This document shows positions 46,888-55,353 of a DNA stretch of 64,000 bases, one piece after another (the stretch's first letter is position 1; every line of letters begins with the position of its first letter). The notes under the pieces are model-generated. The model was given only the letters and a program-made list of their open reading frames with translations. It searched no databases and had not been told where the DNA came from. Both the position numbers and the translations under genes were made by a program. Location: the NCBI GenBank assembly GCA_035561135.1, contig DATMYA010000045.1:1-64000 (forward strand), in the 5' to 3' direction. This stretch comes from Clostridia bacterium (GTDB taxonomy: Bacteria; Acidobacteriota; Terriglobia; Terriglobales; Acidobacteriaceae).

Positions 46888-47787
46888 ATGAAGCGAGTCG
46901 TACTGGTAGCACTAACAATGGTTATGGCGGCCTCAACGGCGCTGGCGCAGAACAAGCCCGCCCAAGGAACAGCCCCGACACAGCAACCGGCCGCAGGTTC
47001 TCAGGCCCAACAGCCCGCAGGAACTCAAGCGCAGCCGAAGCAGCCGCAGGCTAAGACGACGGAAGAGTTCACAGCTTTCCAGACGGCAAACCAATCGAGC
47101 GATCCAGCCGCGGCGGAAACGTCTGCCGATGAGTTCGCCGCCAAGTATCCGGAGAGCGAACTGCGCAGCCTGTTGTATCAGCGGACAATGTCGCTGTACC
47201 AGCAGAACAACAACGCCGACAAGGTCATCGAGGTTGGACGGAAAGCACTCTCAATCGATCCTAACGAACCGGTCACGCTGATTTCGGTCGCCAATGTTCT
47301 GGCTGAGCGCACGCGCGAAACCGATCTCGACAAGAATGAACGACTCGCTGACGCGACGAAATTTGCGAATCGCGGCCTTGAAATGATTGAGAATATCCAG
47401 GCGCCCGCGGGTGTCACTCCCGAGCAGCTTGTCAATGCGAAGAACGAACTTCGCTCGGTTGCCCTGGGTACCCTGGGAATGGTGGCGTACACGAACAAGG
47501 ACTACGCCGGAGCAGAAGCGCAGTTCCGCAAATCGATCGGCGCTTTCTCTGTGCAGCCCGATCCGACGATCCATCTGCGCCTGACGCTCTCCCTCGACAA
47601 GCAGCAGAAGTACGCTGAGGCCTTGACGGCCGCGAACAAGACGTTAGAGATTGCGCCGGCGGATTCTCAGGTGGCACAGCTTGCGAAACAGGAGAAGGAA
47701 CGCCTTACGAAGCTGGTGAACGCCCCCGCCCCGAAACCTGCTGCGGCTCCGACCTCGCCGCAGCCGACGACGGTGCCCCCGAAGTAA
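46888..47787 (+). CDS. Secreted TPR-repeat protein
   Basis: 299 residues. The ATG at 46888 gives the signal peptide KRVVLVALTMVMAASTALAQ. A Gln/Ala/Pro-rich linker (about 21-55) is followed by TPR-type helical repeats (ALSIDPNEPVTLISVANVLAE; GTLGMVAYTNKDYAGAEAQF; SLDKQQKYAEALTAANKTLE) and a Pro-rich tail. Probably a periplasmic protein-protein interaction scaffold. The frame is open upstream of the ATG but those residues overlap the preceding gene. No partner can be named from the sequence. Confidence 0.8.
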   Translation: MKRVVLVALTMVMAASTALAQNKPAQGTAPTQQPAAGSQAQQPAGTQAQPKQPQAKTTEEFTAFQTANQSSDPAAAETSADEFAAKYPESELRSLLYQRTMSLYQQNNNADKVIEVGRKALSIDPNEPVTLISVANVLAERTRETDLDKNERLADATKFANRGLEMIENIQAPAGVTPEQLVNAKNELRSVALGTLGMVAYTNKDYAGAEAQFRKSIGAFSVQPDPTIHLRLTLSLDKQQKYAEALTAANKTLEIAPADSQVAQLAKQEKERLTKLVNAPAPKPAAAPTSPQPTTVPPK

Positions 47788-47825
47788 GCTCGATTGCGCG
47801 ACACTCGTTGCGCCGAAAAGGAAAG

Positions 47826-47891
47826 GACCCCGCGGCAGCACCACAGCGGCGCCAGAAGTGCTTTTGCACAGGCGCTACCCGCCGCGGGGTC
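47826..47891 (+). promoter_or_regulatory. Long hairpin in the rnc leader that covers the ribosome-binding region
   Basis: Perfect 11-bp outer stem GACCCCGCGGC/GCCGCGGGGTC (47826-47836 and 47881-47891). Nested inside are GCGCC/GGCGC (47849-47853 and 47871-47875) and GTGC-TTTT-GCAC (47858-47869). The right arm contains the only SD-like bases (GGGGT) and ends 9 nt before the rnc ATG. No T-run follows, so a terminator is unlikely. Confidence 0.65.
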
Positions 47892-47900
47892 ATTGTGCTT

Positions 47901-48713
47901 ATGATCCCATCACCTCTGCATATTTTGGAAACGTCGATTGGTCACCAGTTCATGCGCCGTGATCTGCTTGAGAGAGCACTCACGCATAGTTCGCACGCGC
48001 GTGAGAGCGAGACGCCGTCTTCGGGCGGCGCTGTTTCCGAGCGACACGGCGACAACGAACAACTCGAATTCCTGGGCGATGCCGTGCTGGGCTTCGTTGT
48101 AAGCCAGGAACTGTTTGGCCGTTTTCCCGATTACAACGAAGGTGAACTTTCCAAGATGAAGGCTTACCTGGTGAGTGCCCGCCACCTGGTGCGCGCGGCT
48201 CGCAGGATCGAACTTGGCAAGTACCTTCGTTTGGGACGCGGAGAAGAAAAGTCGGGCGGAAGGGCGAAGAATGCCCTGCTGGTGGACGCGCTGGAGGCAC
48301 TGCTTGCGGCCCTGTTCCTTGATGCCGGTATCGACATGGCGCACAGCTTCATAGTGCGTGAAATCGTAGACCCCGAGTTGCATGCTTTGGAAAAGCACGG
48401 AGAACAGGTGCTGGCCGTTACGGACGACAAATCACGGCTACTGGAGATGACCCAGGCGCTCGGGCGTCCCCAGCCGTCGTATGTTGTGGTCAATGAAGAA
48501 GGTCCTGAGCATAGAAAGACCTTCACGGTGGAAGCGCGCATTTATCCACGTGAAGGCGTAGAACCGGAGTTCATCGGCCGCGGCGAAGGCTCGACCAAGA
48601 AGAAGGCGGAACAGGGCGCGGCCAAACAGGCACTGCGCTATCTTGTAGTACTCGATCAAGGACAGCGAGCATTGCAGCAGGATTTGCAGGAAGAGAAGAC
48701 CAAAGCGAAGTGA
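47901..48713 (+). CDS. rnc: Ribonuclease III
   Basis: 270 residues. Catalytic signature NEQLEFLGDAVLG (52-64) and the second acidic helix NALLVDALEALLAALFLDAG are present, followed by a C-terminal dsRNA-binding domain (GEGSTKKKAEQGAAKQAL) and a charged tail. It cleaves double-stranded RNA in rRNA and mRNA processing. I chose the ATG at 47901, as the N-terminus before HILETSIGHQFMRRDLLERALTHSS is then normal; the open frame upstream runs through a hairpin. It overlaps the following signal peptidase gene by 4 nt (GTGA), recalling the lepB-rnc linkage in E. coli. Confidence 0.93.
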   Translation: MIPSPLHILETSIGHQFMRRDLLERALTHSSHARESETPSSGGAVSERHGDNEQLEFLGDAVLGFVVSQELFGRFPDYNEGELSKMKAYLVSARHLVRAARRIELGKYLRLGRGEEKSGGRAKNALLVDALEALLAALFLDAGIDMAHSFIVREIVDPELHALEKHGEQVLAVTDDKSRLLEMTQALGRPQPSYVVVNEEGPEHRKTFTVEARIYPREGVEPEFIGRGEGSTKKKAEQGAAKQALRYLVVLDQGQRALQQDLQEEKTKAK

Positions 48714-49606
48714 CCGCACCTGGCGAATTCGGACCCGAAACATATCCTGATCCTGAGCTGAACCCGCCTGAGTGTGCGCAGCCGCCAGTGGAAAGCACAG
48801 ACGAGCCGCAGGCATTGGTTTCGCAAGGGAGCGCCGGACCGGCATACGCTCCGGCGACCGGCGCTGAACCGTCCGAGAGCGGCTGGATGGGTTCGCTGCA
48901 ATCGCTTGCGATTACGGTTGTGATCGCCGTGTTCGTGATTACGTTCATCGTCCAGGCATTTCAGATTCCATCGGAATCGATGGAAGACACGCTGCTGATC
49001 GGCGACTATCTCCTGGTTGACAAGGCGCATTTTGGCCCCGCTGGCATCTGGGGTGGCCTACTGCCCTACCGCGACATCGGGCGCGGCGACATTGCGGTAT
49101 TCCGTTATCCCATACACCCGTCACAGCACTTCGTGAAGCGCGTGATCGGCGTGCCTGGCGACCGCATCCGCCTTGTGAAGAAGCGCGTGTTCGTGAACGG
49201 CGTCGAACTCCGCGAACCGTACGTTAGCTACAAGACGCATAGCTTTGACGGCTATCGCGACAACTTCCCTACGGGCGAATATCTGACAGCGAGCGTTGAA
49301 GCGCACTGGTATCTACAGATGCGCAAGCTGGTGGAAGACGGCCAGCTCATCGTGCCCGAGGACTCCTACTTCGTTTTGGGCGACAATCGCGATGAGAGTC
49401 TCGACAGCCGGTACTGGGGTTTTGTGCCGCGCGAGAACGTAATTGGACGGCCTCTGGTCATCTATTGGTCGGTGCGCTCACGCGATGGTGACGAGGACGC
49501 TGCGCCCGATGGGTCGCAGGATGGTAAACTTGCTCGTTTCGGACAGGCACTCGAGCGCGTGTTCCACAATATGCGCTGGAACCGGACGTTCCGCCTCGTG
49601 CGGTGA
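48710..49606 (+). CDS. lepB: Signal peptidase I, first of two tandem copies
   Basis: 298 residues. An acidic Pro-rich cytoplasmic N-terminus of about 60 residues, one membrane helix (SLAITVVIAVFVITFIVQAF, 64-84), then the catalytic Ser90 in PSESM and the general base Lys143 in KRVIGVPGDR; the C-terminal GDNRDESLDSRYWG box is present. It cleaves signal peptides of exported proteins at the outer face of the inner membrane. The GTG start at 48710 overlaps the rnc stop by 4 nt. It is followed, again with a GTGA overlap, by a second full copy. Confidence 0.92.
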   Translation: MTAPGEFGPETYPDPELNPPECAQPPVESTDEPQALVSQGSAGPAYAPATGAEPSESGWMGSLQSLAITVVIAVFVITFIVQAFQIPSESMEDTLLIGDYLLVDKAHFGPAGIWGGLLPYRDIGRGDIAVFRYPIHPSQHFVKRVIGVPGDRIRLVKKRVFVNGVELREPYVSYKTHSFDGYRDNFPTGEYLTASVEAHWYLQMRKLVEDGQLIVPEDSYFVLGDNRDESLDSRYWGFVPRENVIGRPLVIYWSVRSRDGDEDAAPDGSQDGKLARFGQALERVFHNMRWNRTFRLVR

Positions 49607-50430
49607 CCGCCCGGTCTTCGCGAAACCGCGGCAACGCCGTAGACAGCGCTTACCTGCAGGACAGCGACAACTTGCGAAAAGAAAAACAGAAGCAGGAAAA
49701 ACCGAAAGAGACGACTTCGGAGTTCATAGCCTCCATGGCGGTCGTCCTCGTCATCGGTCTGTTCATAATCACATTCACACTGCAGGCATTCGAAATCCCA
49801 TCCAGTTCGATGGAGAACACGCTGTTGATCGGCGACCACGTTTTCGTGGATCGGATGATGCTGGCGCCTAAGACGAACTGGGTTGGTCCCATGCTGCCTT
49901 ACCGCAGCGTGCGGAGGGGAGACATCGTGGTATTCCTCTCCCCATCGGAACCTGGCCTTTACGTGGTAAAACGCGTTATCGGCGTACCTGGCGACCGCCT
50001 GCATCTGCGGGACGGCATTGTTTACCGGAATGGCGAACCGCAGAATGAGCCCTACGTCATTCACGACGGCAGCTATAACCCATACCGCGACAACTTCCCT
50101 TCCATTCCAGCTTCAGAGGCCGGATCGCTCACGCCGGAGTGGCACCTCGTACTCAGCTCGCATATTCAGAATGGCGAACTTGTGGTGCCTGAAGGCGGCT
50201 ACTTCGCAATGGGCGACAACCGCGACGTGAGTTACGACAGCCGCTACTGGGGCTTTATCCCAAGGGAAAACGTGATTGGACGGCCGATGTTCATCTATTG
50301 GTCCTTCGAGACCCCAGCGGGTCAGTACCTGAAGCAAGGCATAGGTGAGCGCGTGGCGTTCCTGTTCAAGGTCGTAATCCACTTCTTCGACCAGACACGG
50401 TGGTCGCGAATGTTGCGGTTGGTGCACTGA
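49603..50430 (+). CDS. Signal peptidase I, second tandem copy
   Basis: 275 residues and clearly paralogous to the gene before it. A basic N-terminus (KEKQKQEKPKE), one membrane helix (MAVVLVIGLFIITFTLQAF, 45-63), catalytic Ser69 in PSSSM, Lys123 in KRVIGVPGDR, and the GDNRDVSYDSRYWG box. Both active-site residues are intact, so both copies should work; different N-termini and loops may give different substrate preference. It overlaps the preceding and following genes, so expression is coupled to rnc. Confidence 0.9.
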   Translation: MTARSSRNRGNAVDSAYLQDSDNLRKEKQKQEKPKETTSEFIASMAVVLVIGLFIITFTLQAFEIPSSSMENTLLIGDHVFVDRMMLAPKTNWVGPMLPYRSVRRGDIVVFLSPSEPGLYVVKRVIGVPGDRLHLRDGIVYRNGEPQNEPYVIHDGSYNPYRDNFPSIPASEAGSLTPEWHLVLSSHIQNGELVVPEGGYFAMGDNRDVSYDSRYWGFIPRENVIGRPMFIYWSFETPAGQYLKQGIGERVAFLFKVVIHFFDQTRWSRMLRLVH

Positions 50431-52940
50431 TGTCGCGACCTCGGGGCGGGCACGTAGCACTCGCAATCATCGTCGTTATCCTCCTTGGAATTTTTGTGCC
50501 ACCATTCGTCAACGTGAACCGTTACCGGGTTCGCATTGCAGACGCGCTCAGTGGAGCGCTCGGCCGGCCCGTCACAGTCGAGCAGATAAGCTTGCGACTG
50601 CTACCGCAACCGGGCTTCGACATGCAGAACGTCGTTGTCGGCGATGATCCGGCGTTCAGCGCCGAACCGATGCTGACCGCAGAGGAAGTGACGGCCAACC
50701 TGCGCATAAGTTCCCTTTGGCGCGGACGGCTGGAAATCGCGCGTTTGAGCCTGAAGTATCCGAGCTTGAACCTGGTCTTTACGCCACAAGGGAAATTGAA
50801 TCTGGAGTCGCTCCTGTGGCGCGCATCGCGCACCTCGGCTGCGCCTACGACGGCGAAGCCGCAGGGCAGAATCCGCTTCCCTTACATCGGAGTAGTCGGC
50901 GGACGGATCAACATCAAGTTTGGATTGGAGAAGCAGGTTTTTGCTCTGACCGATGCCGACTTCGCAATCTGGAGTCCATGGGAAGACGAGTGGCGCATGC
51001 GTCTGGAAGCTCATCCGATGCGCACCGACGTTGCCATCAATGACACGGGCACGCTGCGCGCCGAGGGCAGCTTCCACAGGGCAGAACTGCTGGCGAACAT
51101 TCCGTTGAATGTGCGCTGGTCGCTTGAGCGCGGCCAGTTGGGCCAGATCACAAAACTGATTTACGGCCGTGACCGCGGCTGGCGCGGCACAGTCGCGATC
51201 AGCGGCACCGTAACCGGCGTAGCAGGGATTCCGAAGCTGGCATTCGATGCGGATCTCCAGGACTTCCGCCGATACGACATTGTTGGTGGCGAGCCGCTGC
51301 GGGTGCGAGCGCAATGTTCCGGCGATTATCAACACGGCAGAAAGGGTGAGGCCGGGGGTTATGGCTCGTGCCGCATACCGCTTGGCAGCGGAACCGTCGT
51401 GCTCGATACGATGCTCTTCCGTGATCACCCGGCCGAGTTCACGCTTGGCGCCAGGTTGGTGGACGTTCCGGCTGACGCGCTGGCCGCGCTGGCAAAACAC
51501 GCAAAACGTGACCTCCCGCCCGACCTTACCGCCTCCGGAGTCGTAAACGGCACATTCAAGGTTTCGAGGCTGGCAACCGGCGCGAGCGAGTTTCGCGGCG
51601 ATGGCCGTGCCTCTGCACTGGTGCTGAAGTCGAGTTTCCTTGAGAAGGACCTCGCCATCGGCAATGTTGATCTTGTCGCGATTACGCCTTCACGTAATGT
51701 CAAAGCGAGCGCGAAAGCCGCACTGGTTCAACCGCGACTTGATTTGCGTCCCTTCCCTGTTTCGCTGGGCGCAGCATCGCCAGTGGGTGCGGACGGATGG
51801 GTGAGCGCCAGTGGCTACGAGTTCACCATCCAGGGAGACACTGAAATCGCACGCCTGTTGCAAGCCGCCCGTGCGCTGGGCGTCGGCGTGCCACACTTCG
51901 GCCTGTACGGTAATGCAAAGGTGAATGTCGCCGTTGTCGGCGACTGGAAGGGATTTGTGCAGCCCACGGCTGTCGGCACGGCTCAGTTGCGTGCCGTGCG
52001 GGCGGAGGTGCCGGGTATCGCAAGTCCGGTTCAAATCGCCTCGGCAATGGCAACCCTTTCACAAAACGAAATCCGCCTCCAAAGCATCGTGGCCTCCGTC
52101 GACACCCTGAATATGACTGGAACGGCAACTGTGCCCCGCCATTGCGAAGGGGGCGAAAGTTGCGTAACGCGCTTCGATCTGCAAGCCGACGAACTGAGTG
52201 TCGCCAAACTGAACGACTTGCTGAACCCACGCTTGAAACGCCGGCCGTGGTATCGGTTCTTTGGACGCGAGACGGAAAACTCCATTCTTGCGGCCATCCA
52301 GGCCACAGGCCACATCGGTGCGAAACGCGCCTCCGTTGGGGCGGTGACCGCAACGCGTTTCAGTAGTGATTTCGCTTTGCAGAACGGGAAGGTACAGCTT
52401 CACAACCTGCAAGCCGATGCCCTCGGCGGACATCACGCCGGTGAGTGGCAGGCCGATTTCACAGGTTCGACTCCGAAATATGCAGGGCAGGGTACGCTGT
52501 CTCGCGCCTCGCTAGCCCAGGTTGCTGCATTGCGCAAAGAGACCTGGGGAACAGGCACACTCTCCACGCGGTACAAGGCACAGATGCAGGGCTGGACGGG
52601 TGAAGAACTGCTGCGCTCGCTTGCGGGCAATGGCGCGATCGAGTTGAACGACAGCACGCTGCGCCATGTGGCGCTCGACGGCAAGGGCACGCCGCTGCAC
52701 ATTCGCCGCTACAGCGCAAAATCGTCGCTGGAGAAGGGCACGCTGCGCCTGGAGCAAAGCAAATTGGAGACGGTTTCCGGCATCTATGAAGTGAGCGGCA
52801 CAGCCTCTCTTGATCAAGCCCTTGAACTGCAGCTTACGCGAGCGGATGGAACCGCCTTCAAACTGACCGGTACGCTGGAAAAGCCGCAGGTGGCGACCGT
52901 GCCCGCGCCTCCGGCAGCCGAGGCATCTCTCAATCGATGA
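50430..52940 (+). CDS. AsmA-family protein
   Basis: 836 residues. One N-terminal membrane helix (ALAIIVVILLGIFVPPFVNVNRYR) and then the AsmA-type N-terminal pattern (IADALSGALGRPVTVEQISLRLLPQPGFDMQNVVVGDDPAF). The long remainder is beta-rich with the AsmA_2-like C-terminal region (LSTRYKAQMQGWTGEELLRSLAGNGAIELND). AsmA-like proteins are large periplasmic bridge proteins linked to outer-membrane lipid transport. I chose the ATG at 50430, which overlaps the signal peptidase stop (TGATG type). It overlaps the next gene by 4 nt. Confidence 0.87.
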   Translation: MSRPRGGHVALAIIVVILLGIFVPPFVNVNRYRVRIADALSGALGRPVTVEQISLRLLPQPGFDMQNVVVGDDPAFSAEPMLTAEEVTANLRISSLWRGRLEIARLSLKYPSLNLVFTPQGKLNLESLLWRASRTSAAPTTAKPQGRIRFPYIGVVGGRINIKFGLEKQVFALTDADFAIWSPWEDEWRMRLEAHPMRTDVAINDTGTLRAEGSFHRAELLANIPLNVRWSLERGQLGQITKLIYGRDRGWRGTVAISGTVTGVAGIPKLAFDADLQDFRRYDIVGGEPLRVRAQCSGDYQHGRKGEAGGYGSCRIPLGSGTVVLDTMLFRDHPAEFTLGARLVDVPADALAALAKHAKRDLPPDLTASGVVNGTFKVSRLATGASEFRGDGRASALVLKSSFLEKDLAIGNVDLVAITPSRNVKASAKAALVQPRLDLRPFPVSLGAASPVGADGWVSASGYEFTIQGDTEIARLLQAARALGVGVPHFGLYGNAKVNVAVVGDWKGFVQPTAVGTAQLRAVRAEVPGIASPVQIASAMATLSQNEIRLQSIVASVDTLNMTGTATVPRHCEGGESCVTRFDLQADELSVAKLNDLLNPRLKRRPWYRFFGRETENSILAAIQATGHIGAKRASVGAVTATRFSSDFALQNGKVQLHNLQADALGGHHAGEWQADFTGSTPKYAGQGTLSRASLAQVAALRKETWGTGTLSTRYKAQMQGWTGEELLRSLAGNGAIELNDSTLRHVALDGKGTPLHIRRYSAKSSLEKGTLRLEQSKLETVSGIYEVSGTASLDQALELQLTRADGTAFKLTGTLEKPQVATVPAPPAAEASLNR

Positions 52941-53542
52941 AGCATCTGGCGACGGCTGTACTCGTTCTTCTCACTGTCCTGAACATTGCAGCAGCTTCAC
53001 AGCGCGCACCGCAGAACTCGGTAACGACGGCTGGCCACTCCGCCGAATACCTCAGCATGGAGCGAAAAGTCGAGAAGCTTAAGCACAACGCGGAGCAGTC
53101 GCAACCGGACTCGGCACCAACACAGCTCACGACCGCCGAGATAAACGCCTACATGAACGAAGGCGGCATTAACCTGCCAACGGGAGTGCAAGGCGTACGC
53201 TTCAGCAGCAAGCCGGCGGTAATCACAGCTGCATCGCGCATTGACTTCGACGCGCTCACGGCAGGGCGAAGTTCAATGAATCCGCTACTCTCGGTCTTTA
53301 CTGGCGTGCATGATGTGATTGTCGTGGCTCAGGCGACCGGCGCAGGGGGCGAGGGCTCGGTGCGCGTCGAATCCATGAGCATCGATGGGCTAGAGGTACC
53401 TCGGGCGGCCATGCAGTTCTTCGTTGACCGCTACCTCAAGCCCAGGTACCCGCGCGTCGGACTGGACAGCCGCTTCCGTCTTCCGCTACGAATAGATACG
53501 GCCATCATTGGGACGGGTAGCGTAAGCTTGACGCAGAGATAG
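52937..53542 (+). CDS. Secreted protein of unknown function, coupled to the AsmA gene
   Basis: 201 residues, no family recognised. Signal peptide (HLATAVLVLLTVLNIAAAS), a short helical region, then a compact domain with LTTAEINAYMNEGG near residue 70 and a beta-rich C-terminus ending IIGTGSVSLTQR. The ATG overlaps the AsmA stop (ATGA), so the two are probably translationally coupled and may act together in the periplasm. The pattern of an early 'T-x-x-E-x-N-x-Y' helix recalls lipid-binding barrel proteins, but this is only an impression. Confidence 0.75.
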   Translation: MKHLATAVLVLLTVLNIAAASQRAPQNSVTTAGHSAEYLSMERKVEKLKHNAEQSQPDSAPTQLTTAEINAYMNEGGINLPTGVQGVRFSSKPAVITAASRIDFDALTAGRSSMNPLLSVFTGVHDVIVVAQATGAGGEGSVRVESMSIDGLEVPRAAMQFFVDRYLKPRYPRVGLDSRFRLPLRIDTAIIGTGSVSLTQR

Positions 53543-53620
53543 CACCTTAGAAAAATTGAACCTCCGCTGCCTAAGTTAGAATCTCTCTAAGCTGTCGTAC
53601 CCTTCGCAGGTTCCCAACGG

Positions 53621-54430
53621 ATGCCCAAATACGAATACCGTAACGTTGTTCCAACTCATGCCGCAGAAAACTCCTACCTGGAGTGGATCGCGCAGCTCGA
53701 CCGTGAGTTCGCTAATCCCGGCCCCAATCACCGCAGCGTAGTCGTACGCGATGCCTTGCACGAGATTTATCTAGGGCGTCCGTACAAAGAAGTCACCTTA
53801 GCCGATTCGCTCGCTGAGCAGACGCTGCTTCACTCGTTCGATCCTCGCAACGCGACCCTTGAGCCTGAGTACTATGGCGATGTTGACGCGCAGAAATATG
53901 CCGAGCGCAAACCGCTGATCTGGTTCTGGATGATGTACGATCGTTCCCCGCTGGCTATCAATCACTGGCTCGGCTACCGCGTTCGCTACATGCTGGCAAA
54001 ACACGTTCTGAAACATGTGGGCAAGAACGTCAAAATTTTCCACGGCGTTGAAATCTCGTTCGGCTACAACCTGACGATTGAGGACAATTGCGTCATCCAT
54101 AAGTACGTTTTGCTCGACGATCGTGGCGAGATCATCATCCACGAAGGCTCCTCAATTTCTGATTACGCCAACATCTATTCGCACTCGCACGACCTGAACG
54201 ATTCCATGATCGTGACCAATTCGTTGACGGAGATAGGCCCGCACGCTCGTGTGACATACCACTCCACGGTGCTGAGCGGCGTTCGCGTCGGCGAGCATGG
54301 GCTTGTGGGCTCGATGGGTGTAGCATCAAAAAACGTCGAGGACTTCCACATCGTTGGCGGCATTCCGGCTAAGACGCTGAAGGTTAAGTCGATCGCAGAC
54401 TCCGAAATCGCCGGCAAACCTAACAAGTAA
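53621..54430 (+). CDS. Hexapeptide-repeat (left-handed beta-helix) acyltransferase family protein
   Basis: 269 residues. The N-terminal 130 residues are helical; from about 135 on, hexapeptide-type repeats form a left-handed beta-helix (IFHGVEISFGYNLTIEDNCVIHKYV; EIIIHEGSSISDYANIYSHSHDL; ARVTYHSTVLSGVRVGEHGLVG), ending with the usual IVGGIPAKTLK motif of sugar or amino-acid O/N-acyltransferases. The His in SHSHD could be catalytic. The substrate is unknown. The gene lies 78 bp after the secreted protein gene and ends in a terminator. Confidence 0.82.
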   Translation: MPKYEYRNVVPTHAAENSYLEWIAQLDREFANPGPNHRSVVVRDALHEIYLGRPYKEVTLADSLAEQTLLHSFDPRNATLEPEYYGDVDAQKYAERKPLIWFWMMYDRSPLAINHWLGYRVRYMLAKHVLKHVGKNVKIFHGVEISFGYNLTIEDNCVIHKYVLLDDRGEIIIHEGSSISDYANIYSHSHDLNDSMIVTNSLTEIGPHARVTYHSTVLSGVRVGEHGLVGSMGVASKNVEDFHIVGGIPAKTLKVKSIADSEIAGKPNK

Positions 54431-54450
54431 ACGAGGTACAGTACCTGCTA

Positions 54451-54478
54451 ACCGGGGCTGCGGCCCTGGTTTTCTATT
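54451..54478 (+). terminator. Intrinsic terminator after the acyltransferase gene
   Basis: Stem ACCGGGGC/GCCCTGGT (54451-54458 and 54463-54470; one G-T pair) with a TGCG tetraloop, followed by TTTCTATT. It separates the rnc-lep-asmA group from the trpS-scp group. Confidence 0.7.
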
Positions 54479-54675
54479 GCACTGGAAGCAAGCTTTTTTT
54501 CAAAATGCACACGCGGGCGGCGCGACACCTGGCGGCACGATTCCTCTGGCTCAGCGTGGTACTATCGACAGGCAACCTGGAAGCGAAACCAAGCCTCGGA
54601 CGCGCTCCTCAGCACGACTCGGCGCACGGTGGATTATTGTACTTCCGGCGAATCCGGCGGCAAACGAAGCCCAGA

Positions 54676-55353
54676 ATGACACTGCAGCACGTCGATATTT
54701 TTTTTCAGATCGTAGCGTTTCTGTTTGCGATCAGCATTCATGAGTCAGCGCACGCGTGGATGGCCTCGCGCTGCGGCGACCCTACGGCTCGCATGTTAGG
54801 CCGTGTCACACTGAATCCGCTGCGGCATATAGATCCTATCGGGACAGTCGTACTCCCTGCGCTGGCCATGATTAGCGGCTTCCCGGTGATTGGATGGGCT
54901 AAACCGACGCCGGTCGATCCGCGCAATTTCAGGAATCCGGTGCGCGATGATGTTCTGACTTCTGTCGCCGGGCCGGTAAGCAACTTCATCGTCGTGCTCG
55001 GGTCTGTGGCAGCTCTGGCGGCGATCTCGCTTACATCGGCTTCGGGCAACGCAGTCGTAAAGAATCTCTCTTCTGGCTTCCTAACGGACGTTAACGGCCT
55101 GATGCCGTTGACCTTGATGGTTTACGAGTTCATGCAGATCAACATCCTGCTAGGGATTTTCAACTTGATCCCTGTGCCTCCGCTGGATGGAAGCCATGTG
55201 TTGCGCCATCTGTTGCCAGAGTCGATCCGGAACGCGTACGACCGCGTAGGCATGCTGGGCATCATCGTGCTGATGCTCTTTGGCGGGCGCTTCCTTGGGA
55301 AGTTGCTGTTCCCTGTTGTTAGTTTTTTCAATGCCATTTTGGCGAAACTGTAA
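54676..55353 (+). CDS. Site-2 protease family (M50B) membrane metalloprotease
   Basis: 225 residues with about five or six membrane helices. The zinc motif is HESAH at residues 22-26, and the second conserved motif NLIPVPPLDGSH near residue 155 supplies the third metal ligand (Asp), both as in compact bacterial S2P homologues. Such proteases cleave membrane-embedded substrates such as anti-sigma factors; the substrate here is unknown. I chose the ATG at 54676; the frame is open to 54505 but that extension lacks a credible N-terminus. Its stop overlaps the trpS start (TAATG). Confidence 0.85.
   Translation: MTLQHVDIFFQIVAFLFAISIHESAHAWMASRCGDPTARMLGRVTLNPLRHIDPIGTVVLPALAMISGFPVIGWAKPTPVDPRNFRNPVRDDVLTSVAGPVSNFIVVLGSVAALAAISLTSASGNAVVKNLSSGFLTDVNGLMPLTLMVYEFMQINILLGIFNLIPVPPLDGSHVLRHLLPESIRNAYDRVGMLGIIVLMLFGGRFLGKLLFPVVSFFNAILAKL

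Noticed and set aside
47808..47900. N-terminal extension of RNase III from an upstream TTG
   Set aside because: It would be translated through the 66-nt hairpin and adds residues absent from the family; the ATG at 47901 gives the normal N-terminus.
54505..54675. Upstream extension of the site-2 protease gene
   Set aside because: It overlaps the region just after a terminator, is rich in His/Arg, lacks a membrane or signal segment, and the family normally starts close to the HExxH helix.
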